Below are positions 1 through 11,700 of a DNA stretch of 64,000 bases, piece by piece (within the stretch, counting starts at the first letter, position 1; each line of letters opens with the position of its first letter). Location of the stretch: the NCBI GenBank assembly GCA_010093605.1, contig MU004181.1:2200215-2264214 (forward strand), read 5' to 3'. The notes beneath the pieces are model-generated. The model searched no databases. It was not told the DNA's origin and worked only from the letters and a program-made list of their open reading frames with translations. The DNA comes from Lophium mytilinum. Lineage: Eukaryota > Ascomycota > Dothideomycetes > Mytilinidiales > Mytilinidiaceae. The position numbers and the translations under genes are program-made.

Positions 1-269
1 GGCCGACTCAAGTTTCAGCCTTGCACTGCCTTCATTTGATATGCCCTTACTAATCAAATTTGGCAGCAGATAGCCCGCTGTTCGGAAACCAATAGAGGCA
101 CCGAATGCATGGCTAAGTCTTGAATCTCGATGTTTAGACTATAAGAATACAGGAGTAATTCTAACTCTTAGGATAGCTGCTTGGAGGGTATACGCGCCAT
201 ATCGCAAGCAGATATCTCATATACACCCTGAACGCCATATCCAAGTCATAACCGACGTAAAGCAACCCT

Positions 270-2946
270 TCAGCTCCCCGTCCCATTCGCCCCCAAACTC
301 ACTACCTCACGCTGCTTCTCTCCCTTTAAGTCTTCCATCTCTTCTACCTTCTCTTCTAGACATTCTATTTTTCTTCTCGCTGCCACCTTTGCCTCGCCCT
401 TCCGTCGCATGTACCTCGCCAAGCTCTCACACAACCGATCGAGCACGAATTCGGCCTCCGCTTTCTTACTGACCAAGGGACTGTCCTCGCCTATCCAATC
501 CCACTCTACAAGCCCCTCTTCTTCCTCCTCAGCCTCCACCTCTTCCGCACTCTTTGTTGTAAAGCGAATTAAGCGTGTAAACTCGACCCATTGCTCGTAA
601 GAATATTTCTTCGGCGGATCGTGCCTGAGGTCATTAGCAACACTGCGGATCGCGTGTGCTAGTTTTCGGGAGAGGACTGCCTCATCGAGCGCTGGGTCTG
701 AAACGGCATCATGCTCTGCCTCATCGGCAAGGTTCTCAATATTTGGCGGTATGTCGTCTTCCTCGTCTGCGGCGGCAGACTCGGGGTCTGGGCCAGTGGG
801 AAACCCTTTTTCGAGGCGCTTTTTCGCAGCTCGCTTCTCAACACGCCGTTGCATCCAGCGGAGCAGCCACGGATGGCGATCTAGAAAGCTGCGCCAGATG
901 CCTTCCTTCGGCAGAACAGTAAAGTCGGCGAGGTTGGTGACGAAGTTCTTGAAGTTGGAAATGACGGTGTCACCCATGTCTGAGATGAGAACCGTCATGG
1001 TCGGTACGGCGATGAGTGACCAGACGACGAAGAAAGCGCGTCCGGCATTAGTCTTTGGTGAGAGGTCACCATAGCCGATGGTTAACAGTGAGATGTAGCA
1101 GAAGTATAAAGCTTGGAAATAGGTCATGCCCTGGGAATGTTTCTCACATTGCCAGAAGACCACGGCACCGACGCACCACAGGATTCCAAACGCGATAACG
1201 GAGAGGGTGAGCGCCCACCACTTCTTGAATTTGTGCGTCGATTCCTGAATACTGCGCATCTGATCGAACCGGTCCTTTTCCTCGCGGAGTAAGAGGAGCT
1301 TTGGCTTGGTATTCCTCAGTGGCATCGGCCCAAAGGTATTTCGATGAGCCTTGTGCCGCCCTGTATTACCCATCGCTGACCGTGGGTATTCGTTTGCGCG
1401 GTGGGGCGCGCTGATTTCGGCCTTCGAGATGTGGCGCTGGCGGCTGGGCGATACACCTTCTCGCTGGCGTAAGTCGAAGGAGTTAGTGACGGTACGGTCC
1501 ATGGTACGCACGCGCTTCCTTTCGACGTGCTTCTGGACTAAGTTCTCTTCGCCAAGCTGTCCAATGAACTTGTTGAGGGATGAGATGACGAGACCAAGCA
1601 TGATGATGCCGCCAACCGAGTAAGGGAAGACGAGACCACGGCTCACGTCGTTGGTAGGCGCAAGATCGCCGAAACCGACAGTAAGAATAGTTACGTCGCA
1701 GAAATATAACTAGTTTAATTAGCAGGTGAGCGTGAGAGATGTCGCGTGATGGGCAGACGCACCGCATCTGAGAATTCCCAGCCAGATGTGCCGTGGTCGG
1801 TTTCGATTCGCGAAAACACAGCACCACCGCCGGCGAGCCAAATGAAGAACATCATGGTTTGTAGAATCAGCGTTCGCTGTGCCTCTGTTAACGCGAAGGT
1901 ATCGGGATAGTGGCCTAAGAAGTAGCCCAGCATATTGATCATAAGAATCATGGAGCAAACGAGGTATATGCAGGCGGCAATAACGCCATACCAGAACCCT
2001 TGGGTGTAGGTTTCATAAGGTCGAATAGGCGGAGTATAAATTTGCATACAGGCAGTGATGCCGATGAGCTAGAGGAGGAGTCAGTGTATGGTTTTACTTT
2101 CATCATGCAAACTAGAGAGTTTGCCTTCACAATACGCTTATGTCTAGTGCACCAACGAGGAGTATGCTATCAACGAATCATTACTTACAAGTGCTGTCGC
2201 AACATACCAGAAGAATATAGTCATGGGCAGAGCGATGATGTATCGGATACGTTGGGTAAAGTTCATCAAGAGAAAGAAGTTGCCAATGAAACCCAAGATT
2301 AGGGAGGCTACATTGAGCCAATAGCACCTGACCATGTTAAATCGATATCACGAGGAAGACGACGACGAGGTTGTGTGTTGGACGACAAAGTATGCAAGGA
2401 GAGCACGCGCGAGAAAGCTACTTACCAGTGAGGATCTTTAAAAGACACTCCCTCGAAATCATCAACAAATTGCCCATCAATATAGATAGTTTCTCTCCAG
2501 TATGAGACCAAAGCGGCAATGGAGAGTACGTTTGCGAGAGGGCCGAGAGTGGCGGCGAGCAATCTGTATCAGCATCAGCGTTTGGAAGCTATTTCGAGAA
2601 ACGAGTTGACTGACGGAATACCGGTCGAGGCGAACCACCAGTCACTTCAAAGACATAAAGTTAGTATTATTGCTATATAGAACTGCGAAGTAGGTAGAAG
2701 TAACAAGTTCCAGAATCCGACGTACTGTTCCTGGCCCTCTTGCCACTTTTTCGGCTTCAGAGACCATTTCCTCCTTTGCCTTTCCGGCGCGCGGTTCGGG
2801 CGGTTCTCAGACAGTCGGATGGCGGTCGTGCTGTCATACTGGCCATTGTTGGAGGAGCTCGGGGCGTTATTGTAAGAACTCTCGGTCCCGGAAGTCTGCG
2901 GCTTCTCAGGCAGAATCTGGGACGATGTTGAGCTGGTTGCAGTCAT
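270..2946 (-). CDS. TOK1: TOK-type two-pore outward-rectifying potassium channel
   Basis: Predicted plasma-membrane K+ channel that releases potassium on depolarisation. Exons by splice signals: 2726-2946, 2615-2644, 2426-2563, 2189-2327, 1763-2068, 270-1709; they sum to 2274 nt, 757 aa. The first intron has a perfect TACTAAC branch site. Two K+ selectivity filters are visible, TVGFGD at about residues 288-293 and TIGYGD at about 488-493. Hydrophobic segments precede the first pore in exons 2-5 and flank the second, as in the eight-segment, two-pore TOK family of fungi. The N-terminal 60 residues are polar and lack a signal peptide. About 260 residues after the second pore form a charged cytosolic tail that ends in a Glu/Lys-rich coiled-coil-like stretch. 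Exon 2 is only 30 nt, so automated predictors may miss it. The neighbour ETFA is on the same strand and unrelated in function. Family assignment is firm; channel behaviour is inferred. Confidence 0.93.
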
Positions 2947-3567
2947 GGTGTCGGTGCCGAGAAGACAGCCACATGGTTATTGAACAATACTGGCCATTGC
3001 CGGGCATATGGGAGCAGACAGCTCGAATTTCGTGAGGCTATTCGCGTTGACCTGTGTGTGAATAAGAATAGGGCTATCTGTATATGTGAGGAAACCGGCA
3101 AAAGGGCAAAGAGAACGTGTGCGGGGCTAGAGCTGAGGAAAAGCCGCGGAGACAGTGGTTGGTGGTGATAAGGGCTGGAGGCAAAAGCAAGGCGCACTTG
3201 GCAGAGGGATTTGGTGGAGAGATAAAGACGCGGGAGCGGGTGGCAGATGACAGCATACTTGATGGCGCGGCTGCATAACAAGATCGTGAACCATCGATCG
3301 CCTATCCCGGGGTAAAGCACGCCGTTGCCCAAGGGCCCAGTCTGTCAGGCTTCTAACCACTACACATGCTTATGTACGCTTAGTCCGCGATCGAATCATG
3401 CAAGCAGCTTGCAAGCTTCGGCACTTTGCACGCGCGGCATTCGACGACGCCATGACAGATTTCTGGAGAATGGAAGGCAGGGTCAAAGCTTCATCTAGTG
3501 CCAGGGTGTAGGCGATACACAGAAATATGGTTACTATATTAAATACAGGGGTTCAACCTCGTCCTTT
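2947..3567. other. Intergenic, TOK1 upstream region and ETFA 3' side
   Basis: About 620 bp between two genes on the minus strand. It should contain the TOK1 promoter and leader and the ETFA 3' untranslated region. No conserved ORF, RNA gene or repeat was recognised. Confidence 0.6.
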
Positions 3568-4717
3568 TTATTGCGCCTTGAGCTTCTCTGTCAGTTCAGG
3601 CACCTTGTCGAATAGATCTCCCACGAGGCCGACATCGGCTACCTGGAATATGGGTGCCTCGGCGTCCTTGTTAATCGCCGCAATCACTTTGCTGTCCTTC
3701 ATTCCCGCCAGATGTTGAATAGCGCCTGAAATACCTGCGCACAGGTAGAGTTGCGGCGCCACGTTCTTTCCGGTCTGTCCAACTTGCAGGCTGTTGTCTG
3801 CGTACCCGCTGTCGACTGCTGCTCGCGAGGCTCCGACAGCTGCGCCCAGTGCATCGGCCAAAGGTAGCATGATCCTGTCGAACTCTTCCTTCGACTTCAA
3901 GCCTCGCCCCCCAGACACGACTTTGGTAGCAGTCCCGAGGTCTGGTCGGTCTGACTTGGCCAGGTCCTCTGATATCCATTCAGTTGGGCTCTCGACCTTG
4001 GGATCTACGCCCTCGACTACTTCGGCGGAGCCACCCGTTACTTCGCCTGGTTGGAAAGCGGTCCCTCGGACAGTGATGACCTTTACGCTATCGGACGACT
4101 GGACGGTGAGGATAGCGTTGCCGGCGTAGATGGGGCGTACGAAAGCTGGAGAATGTTAGCAGAGACGTGAGGGAAGCCTGATATAGGTACTCACTGTCCT
4201 CGCTCTCGATAGACGTGATGTCTGAGATCTGTTGAGAGTCGAGTAGTGCTGCTACTCGAGGCATGAGGTTCTTCCCAAATGCCGAGTGGCCTGTGAGAAC
4301 GTGTGTGAAGCCGCCCTTCTTGATGTTTTCTACGAGCAGTGGCGCGAAGTTTTCTGGTAGTCCCTACGTCCCGTCAGACTAGCCTAGGAAGTGGAATAAC
4401 AACCGTATTCTCACCTTGTCGTACGCGCCATTCTCCACGTATATGACCTTCTCAATGCCCTGCACCTTCGCCGCCTCCTCGGCCACGGCCTTTACCCCAC
4501 TCCCCGCAATGAAGCCTGTCACGGACCCCCCCAGCTTCTGGCCAGCTGTCACGGCGGCTAGCGACGAGACATTGAGCTTCCCTTCCCTCTGTTCGAGCAG
4601 TGCGAGTGTGGAAAGAAGGCGGGCGACGGCGGAGAACTGCGGTAACACGGTAGGCTGGGAGCGTCTAAGGTGGGATCGCGCTTGGCGGAGGACGGACTGC
4701 CTCGCAACCGGAAACAT
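3568..4717 (-). CDS. ETFA: Electron transfer flavoprotein alpha subunit, mitochondrial
   Basis: Alpha subunit of the ETF heterodimer, which takes electrons from acyl-CoA and other matrix dehydrogenases and passes them to ETF-ubiquinone oxidoreductase. Exons 4415-4717, 4195-4363 and 3568-4145 give 1050 nt and 349 aa; introns are 51 and 49 nt with GTGAG donors. The first 35 residues are rich in Arg, Ser and Ala with no acidic residues, as in a mitochondrial presequence. The N-terminal ETF domain follows. The C-terminal FAD-binding domain holds the family signature: VSGGRGLKS, then SRAAVDSG, then [14 protein letters not shown], then ISGAIQH, then IAAINKD. Length matches the family. The start at 4717 was chosen because it opens the presequence; an in-frame ORF runs further upstream, but its extra residues look like leader sequence. 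It is divergent from the SWI3-type gene with about 490 bp between starts. Confidence 0.95.
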
Positions 4718-5208
4718 GGTGGAGAGGGTATTAAAAAAGAGATCGAGAAGAAAAGAAAGAGAGAAGGAGCAGCGATTGGGACAGTGGTGGTGTATGCAGC
4801 GTGAAGTGAATGATGATATCGCCGGAGAATGGCAACCTCGGTCGGTTTGCGTCGCTTCCTTTCTCCCCCGGCTTTCGCGGCCCAAGCTCCAGCCCATACG
4901 TACGGCGTACCATATGCGAGTCTGGCGTCGTGGCTATCGTATGCCGTAATCCCTGCCAAGCGGATGGAGATCACGTGCCTGATTTTCTCTCAGCGCTGCC
5001 AGCCCTGAGCTCCATCGCGAGTCGACGCGCCGCCATCACCACCACGACCCCCATCATTCACTCAGCCCGCGCTTCCATCTTGGATCGTCGCCCCCAAACC
5101 GCTCCTGCACCTCCCGCGACTGCTACCCTCGAGTTCGGCCGCAACGCGACACCTCGTGGGCGCTCCCTGCCTCCGTCTTGAGGTCCGCAGCATCCTCCGC
5201 TCTCTGGC
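4718..5208. promoter_or_regulatory. Bidirectional intergenic promoter region (ETFA / SWI3-type gene)
   Basis: About 490 bp separates the divergent starts of ETFA (-) and the chromatin-remodelling subunit (+). No clear TATA element was seen. ORFs on both strands run across it, but they have no recognisable protein content. Confidence 0.5.
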
Positions 5209-7988
5209 ATGGCCGACGACGCGCTTCCACCATCCACACACGACGCTGAAAACACACTGTTAGGAGGAGAAGGTGCCACTGGTGCCCACATTGACGCCGG
5301 CGACATGCAGGCAGAGCAAGGTACGCTTTTCTTGCCATTCAATTCTGCGCGAAGCACATTCGAGCCGCATTTCATCTGTTCCTACATTTGTACCATCCAC
5401 AATGGCTCGTGCACGTTCTTCCACCCCAGATGTTTACGCAGACGCGCTCGGCCTTGATAGCCCTGAGCTTCTCTCGGAGTTTTCTTCGGATACTAGCAGC
5501 CAGGTTACGCATGAGCAACCCCCAAGTGGCTCTCTGGGTTCTGCCTTACCCTCAAATTCCCCAGATTCCTTTCCAGATTTTCAACCTCATGGTCCTATAT
5601 CTCCTAGGGATACGCCACATCGGTCTAGTCTGTCCCTCATGAGCAGTCTTCGCCCTTGTATCTGTCTGCTTTTGGTACATTCTCGCTTGGTTTGATCCAG
5701 CGTGCATTTGAGGATTGTGGATTCTAACAGTGATGCCCTATTATAGACACCTCCATGCTTGAAGATCAAGAACCGACTTCCCTCTCAGTCAAGGAATCCT
5801 CTCGCGAACCGTCAGCGGCCACACCGGCCATTGTATCGGACAACCCCTTAGATGCACCGGATGGACCCCGACCCGAGAATGAGGACGCAGACGGCCAGGA
5901 TGATGATGAAATGACCGGCATCGAAGAGTCTGCAAAGAAGGAGAGCCTGACAGAACCCACCGAAACGGTAGATGGCACCGTTGATGGCCAGACGAAGAGC
6001 GCCCTCGAGACCTCTGCGCGGTCGCATCTCATCGCACAAACCCACGCTATTATCCTACCCAGTTACAGCACCTGGTTCGACATGCATGTAATCCACAACC
6101 TCGAGAAGAAGGCCCTCCCCGAGTTCTTCAATACTCGAAATCGAAGCAAGACACCGGCAGTATACAAGGACTACAGGGATTTTATGGTCAATACTTATCG
6201 CTTGAATCCAGCGGAGTATTTGACTGTTACCGCATGCAGGCGCAATCTTGCTGGTGACGTGTGCGCCATCATGCGCGTTCACGCATTCTTAGAACAATGG
6301 GGTTTGATCAACTACCAGGTTCGTTGCTCGGATGCTAGCATAATGACATTCGCTAACACATCGTAAAGGTTGATCCAGACACGAGACCATCAAACATCGG
6401 CCCTCCGTTCACAGGCCACTTCAGAGTCACCGCAGACACCCCGAGAGGATTACAAGCACATCAACCAGCACCAGGATCCATCACTACCGCAGGAAAGTCA
6501 CACCCTACAACTGAACGATTAGCAAGCGCTGCTCCACCTTCGAAGTCAGACCTGAATCTCGAAATCCGACGAAATATCTACGAATCAAATGGTAAAGAAG
6601 CTACACCTGGTGAATCAAAAGACAAGCCATCGAACGGAGAAAGTGCAGCAAATGGCTCTGCTGATACTAAGGCTCTTGAAGATGCCCTGAAAGAGCCTGG
6701 CAAGCAATTTCACTGCTATTCTTGCGGAGTCGACTGCACTCGCGTTCGCTACCACAACTCGAAGTCCGCGCCTCATTCCGCCCAAGGCAAGACTGCTGCT
6801 ATGGTGAAGTACGACCTTTGCCCGAATTGCTTCCTCGAAGGCCGCTTCCCAGCGTCGAGCAAAGCAGCGGAGTACACCAAGATTGAGAACGAGAAATACC
6901 TAGCACTTCCGGATAGAGACGCGCCATGGACGGATGCCGAGACATTACTACTGTTAGAGGGACTAGAGCTTTTCGACGAGGACTGGAACAGCGTCTCTGA
7001 CCACGTTGGTACACGCACGAGGGAGGAGTGCATGATGAAATTCTTGCAACTTGAAATCGTCGATCCATATCTGGAGGCTGATGTGGCCCAATCCAACGCC
7101 CCAGCAGCCTCCCTAGGCTACCTAAGCAATGGCCGCATCCCCTTCTCGCAAGCAGACAACGCTGTCATGAGCGTCATGGGTTTCCTCGTCTCCCTCGCCG
7201 AACCTAGCGTCGCCGCAGCGGCCGCCGGGAAGAGCATTGACGAGCTCAAGCGCGGTCTGCTCGAGAAGATCGAAAAAGCTCCAACAACCTCCGAAGCAGC
7301 CGCTAAGGGTAAAGAAAAGGAAAAGGGAAAGGAAACCGACAAAGCCTCTTCTACCCCTGCGGCTGCTAGCTCCGACGTCAAGAACGAGGACGCAATGGAC
7401 GTTGACGACGCCCAAGCTCCTTTGTCCTCCCCGCAACCCACCTCTTCCAACGCCGTCGCCACTACCACATCCGCCCCCACCGCACAGCAGACTTCCGCGG
7501 CTCTCCCCTTCGCGCTCTCTGCCGCCCGCTCTGCTGGCCTTGCTTCGCACGAGGAACGCCATATCACGCGCCTCGTGTCTGGCGCTGTGAACCTGCAACT
7601 ACAGAAGCTCTCGCTCAAGCTACAGCAGTTCAACGAGCTGGAAGCTGTGCTCTCAGCGGAGCGCCGCGACCTCGAACGCCGTCGCCAGCAGCTGTTCCTC
7701 GACCGCCTTGCGTTCCAGAAGCGGGTCAAGGGCATCGAAACGGCTGCGCGGAAAGTCAGCACCGGGCTCGGTGTCGGCGAGCAGGGCACTGGCATCGCCG
7801 GCAACATGGTCGGCATCGGCACCATGGCGCCAGATGACGCTGTCCGGGAGCTCACCGAGGCCGTGAAGCGGTTCGGTGTTGGCAAGGGCGAGGAAAAGGT
7901 GGGCGTGAAGCGGACGGGGGTCGAGGGCGGCGAGGTGCAGCCTGTGGGCGAGGAGACGGGGAGTGGGTACGGGCGGTTGGAGATCTGA
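5209..7988 (+). CDS. RSC8: SWI/SNF or RSC chromatin-remodelling subunit (SWIRM-ZZ-SANT, Swi3/Rsc8 type)
   Basis: Core scaffold subunit of SWI/SNF-class remodelling complexes in the nucleus. Exons 5209-5320, 5747-6318 and 6369-7988 give 2304 nt and 767 aa. Domains in order: an acidic N-terminus; a SWIRM domain at about residues 130-225, beginning near [13 protein letters not shown]; a ZZ-type zinc-finger region at about 340-385 with paired cysteines (CYSCGVDC, then LCPNC); a SANT domain at about 413-465 ([20 protein letters not shown]); a Ser/Ala/Thr-rich linker; and a C-terminal coiled coil at about 635-690 rich in Leu, Arg and Gln. This is the standard Swi3/Rsc8/Smarcc order. Intron 1 is 426 nt, long for this window, and contains a protein-like ORF (see findings), so an alternative first exon is possible. 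Whether the protein serves SWI/SNF, RSC or both cannot be told from one locus. Confidence 0.93.
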
Positions 7989-8748
7989 AGCGCATGAGTG
8001 GGGGTCAATCAGGGGGTGGGGTTCGGCTGGGTTGTGCTTTTTTTTTCAGATCTGGATATTCGGTAGGGTATCGGCGCAGGAAATGTAGGGTAACTTTTCG
8101 TGTTGCTTTTTCTCCTTAGTGGGACAGGTCATCGAGCTGGTCGCCCGAGGGGTGACGGACGAGCTGGGTGAATGTTGCTGTATACTATTCTGAGGAATTG
8201 AGATGAGGCAGGTGCTTTATTCTGTGTGGTCTTGAGTGATGTTATCTTCGATCTTACGAACTCGGGCTCCCCTTGGATGCATTTCTGCCATCTAGCGCGA
8301 CTAATATCCGGCAGTCTGATTTCCAGTCTCGGGTTCGCTTGCTAGAAACCGGAAGCCTTGATCAGAGCGCCATTAAGAGGTTGATGATGAAAGCGCTTTA
8401 GGGCACTCTAGGCTCTACACCTTTGGCATGCCAAGCATTACCATTTCGAGACAAGTTGTTGAATACTAGTCAATTCCTCAGATTCTCAAAAGTCCAACAA
8501 CGCCATGGGGATCAGCAGAGATGGAAGATTACTAGAGGCCACGTCGAAACCCCTACAACTGAACGAGTGGAGAGAGCAGAGAGCAGAGCATCCGACAAAC
8601 GCCAGTACCTTCTTCTCGCGAACGACCCACTCCGCCTCCATACAGAAATGGTACTAAACGCATATCAGAAAACTGTAACAAGAAAAAGAAGGAAATCAAA
8701 AGTCAAAGTCCCTCCAAGGCATTAATCGTAGCATACACAGCCCGTCAT
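7989..8748. other. Convergent intergenic region
   Basis: About 760 bp between the 3' ends of the SWI3-type gene (+) and the MMS1_N gene (-). It has a short T-run just after the first stop codon (near 8039-8047). A 100-codon ORF at 8423-8725 shows no recognisable content. I see no RNA gene. Confidence 0.5.
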
Positions 8749-11700
8749 CTACAACACCGCGTCCAGCACCTCCCTTAGCCATTCCACACAACCTTCGATG
8801 AGCCTTGTTTCAAGATCCTCGCCTGGCTCCTCCACCGGCAAGAAAGCCGAGGCGTGTTGGAAGAAGCGGACGCGAATCTCCTCCTCCGGGCCATGGAAGA
8901 GCAGCGTACGGAGCGCCGTCACCGGCGCGCGAGTGTCCGTGATGCGCGAGGCTAGGAGATCGCCGTTGACGTGGAAATATGAGGATTTTGGGGTGCCTTT
9001 GTCGCTCTCCAAGCCTTCGATCACGTCTTGCAAGCTGATGTGGGTCCAACGGAGTTTTGTATTCGCGTATTGCCTCTCGGCGACGGTGACGAGGGTTTCG
9101 AGGAATTTGAGAATATACCAGGCGGGTTGATCGAGGATGGAAAAGGCGAAGAGGGTTCCGTCGACGGCTGTGCCGATAATGTCGTCAACGAGGATTCCAG
9201 GGACGGGTGAGGGTGTTAGGAGCTCGTCTAACTGGTCGGTAGGATTGGCGCGTTGGAAGAGGTGAGAGGTATCGAAGGATTTGGGGTGATGGCGTCGCCA
9301 GGAGGGCCTGATTGCGCCGCGGCGGAGGCGAGTAACGCATCGTGGGAGGCGAGCTTCGAGGAGGGTTGGTGCTGCGTTCTTCAGAGCTTCCTGGGATGGT
9401 TGGAGAAGTCCTGCAAGAGTTGAGGATTTGTCTGAAATGAGGATCAAGGTCCGAGGAGCTCTTGCAGGAGACGAAGACGACGCCACTTCGGTATTCTGCC
9501 TATCGACGTCGAATTTGAGTGGAGGAAGCCTGATGGCGAGGTGATTGAGTGTGTTTCTAGTTCCTGCATCGCTGAAGAACGGTTGTAGGATGGGTTTGCT
9601 AGATGAAGAGAGCCCAATGCCCAGTGCGTAGACCGAGTCTTGAGCAGTCGATATGTAGATGTTAGGTCCTTGGACAGTGATCTGAAGTCCAGCAGAAGGA
9701 AGAGTGTATTGCGAGACCGTAAGCCATCTAAACATCAATGTCAGAAGTTGCCTCTAGGTTGATAGGAATAACATTCTTACCTCCTTTCAGTCGCTGAGAA
9801 CTCTTCAAGCTGAGCCGTCGTTCCGCAAGTATAAATCATGTGCCGTTCGTCGTACGACGCAATAGCAAAGACGGGTTGTCTCAACTCTCTTGTCTTGCTT
9901 TCCCGGAACTCCGCATTACCTTTGCTGTCGAGTTTAATCTGCAAGAAAATCAGGCGTCCAGACAAAGCGCCGTTGGCATTGGTGATTCCTGTGCCAACGA
10001 CAAGAAAATCGTACTTTTTGGGTCCCTCTTCCCAGTGCCACTCCAAGAAAGCATAAACCTTCTCGTGAGGCCATAGCACACATTCACCAGCAACGAGTCC
10101 TTTAGTCTCATCTTCCATCACAGTATCCTCGTCATCATCACCATCGTCGTTATTAGCGTGCCCATCTGAGCGAACGAGCTGAATGACTGACCGAACACTT
10201 CGAAACCCTCTCCCATGTCGCTCTTTGCCCTTCTTTTCTTTGATTCTGAACGCCGCGACTACCATCATCTTCAAGCGAGGGGAATATATCAGCTTGTATG
10301 GCGTATCCTGAATCACTAGCCGTCGGGGTACAGCTTTGACCTCGCTGTCAAGTTGAGCAAGGAGAAATGTCGAGTCCGAGATAGCCAGAAGAGTCTCTCC
10401 GAGCGAGAATTCCTCCGGTGAATTTCTCAACCAATGTGGAACCTGAGCAAGCGTAGATATAGCAGGTTGCTGAAGTCCAGGATTTCCTTGGTCTGTGAAC
10501 CATATGTTATCTGTTTCGTACCGGATGGTGGAATCGTTTGTCTCGCTACGCGTCAGACGGCAGCATTCCGAGCCGCATATTACGAAAGCAGTAGTTGACT
10601 CAGAGGAGCACTGAATTACCCTAGCTGAGGTATGCCCTATTGGGATGATTGTGGTACTAGAGATTGAGATGGCTGCATACAATTAACACCGGGCGATATA
10701 AGGAGAGGAGGGTGTTACTTACTCGGATCTGTACGATGCTCTTCTAGATTCAAGTTGTACACACAGCCGTTCCTCATTCCACATATCAAGGTGTATTCTC
10801 CTCGCTCATCGGAAGAGAGTAGGGTAACGCTTTCGCACACAACAGGTATGCCTTGCATGAAGCTTACCTCCACCTGTTTCTTCAATACAAGAACAAAGTC
10901 GCCTCCCACGAGACTGAAAAGAAGCAATTCAGCATTTCTAGTCCCCACAAAAACATATGGCCTTCCACGGATGCCAACAAGCTGCACACAGGTCGGCTCT
11001 GCCGACAGAGGTGTCCGCGCCCGGAAGACAAATGACGGAGTGGCGTTTGAACTCCCGTTCTCATCGTCCGGCTCCACGAAATGTTGGAGCTCAAGACTGA
11101 ACTCTGAACCTTGTCTGCTTGCAAGGACTATAAGTGGCCACCTACGATCTACGGTCGCAGCGCGTACTGGGCGGTCCAACGGAAAGTCTTGGCGATTTAC
11201 CAGACGAAATTGGGGGTTCTCGGGGGAGATAGATAGCAAGTGCAGAGCATTCTCTGTAACTTGAACGGCCCATTCAAGATTTAGTGTGCATGCCACGAAA
11301 GTTTCCCTGTTCAGCTCCAGATCGCAGTTCTGCTCTTCGATCTCAGACACCTCCATTGACCGAATAGACAGGTGGTATAGCCGCGTTTGCCAAGGGTGAG
11401 ACACAAGGAAGAAAACTCCTTCCCCTGTTGGATCGAGTAGTGCCCACATGCCAGTATTCCCAAGGCTATCTGATAGCTCTGCTGCTGCCCAGATACGGGC
11501 ATTCAGTCCGTGTCGTATTTCAGAGATTGAGCTGTAAGGTGCTCTTCCGCTTGTTGTAAGTATGGTGTCACGCGATCTTTCATATTTCGATTTGACGCCT
11601 GGGAGTCTGGAGACAACAGTGTCCATCAAAGGCGCCCAATTTGGTAAAGACTCGATGTACTCAAACTCCATAGTCTCTGTCCGTGTGATTATCTTTTGGG

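Noticed and set aside
4416-4949. 177-codon plus-strand ORF across the ETFA start
   Set aside because: It overlaps the first ETFA exon in antisense and has no domain content; ETFA reads correctly on the other strand.
7118-8008. 296-codon minus-strand ORF opposite the SWI3-type gene
   Set aside because: It is a GC-bias shadow of the real coding strand: Ser/Pro/Arg/Thr-rich with no domain, lying over a gene with intact SANT and coiled-coil sequence.
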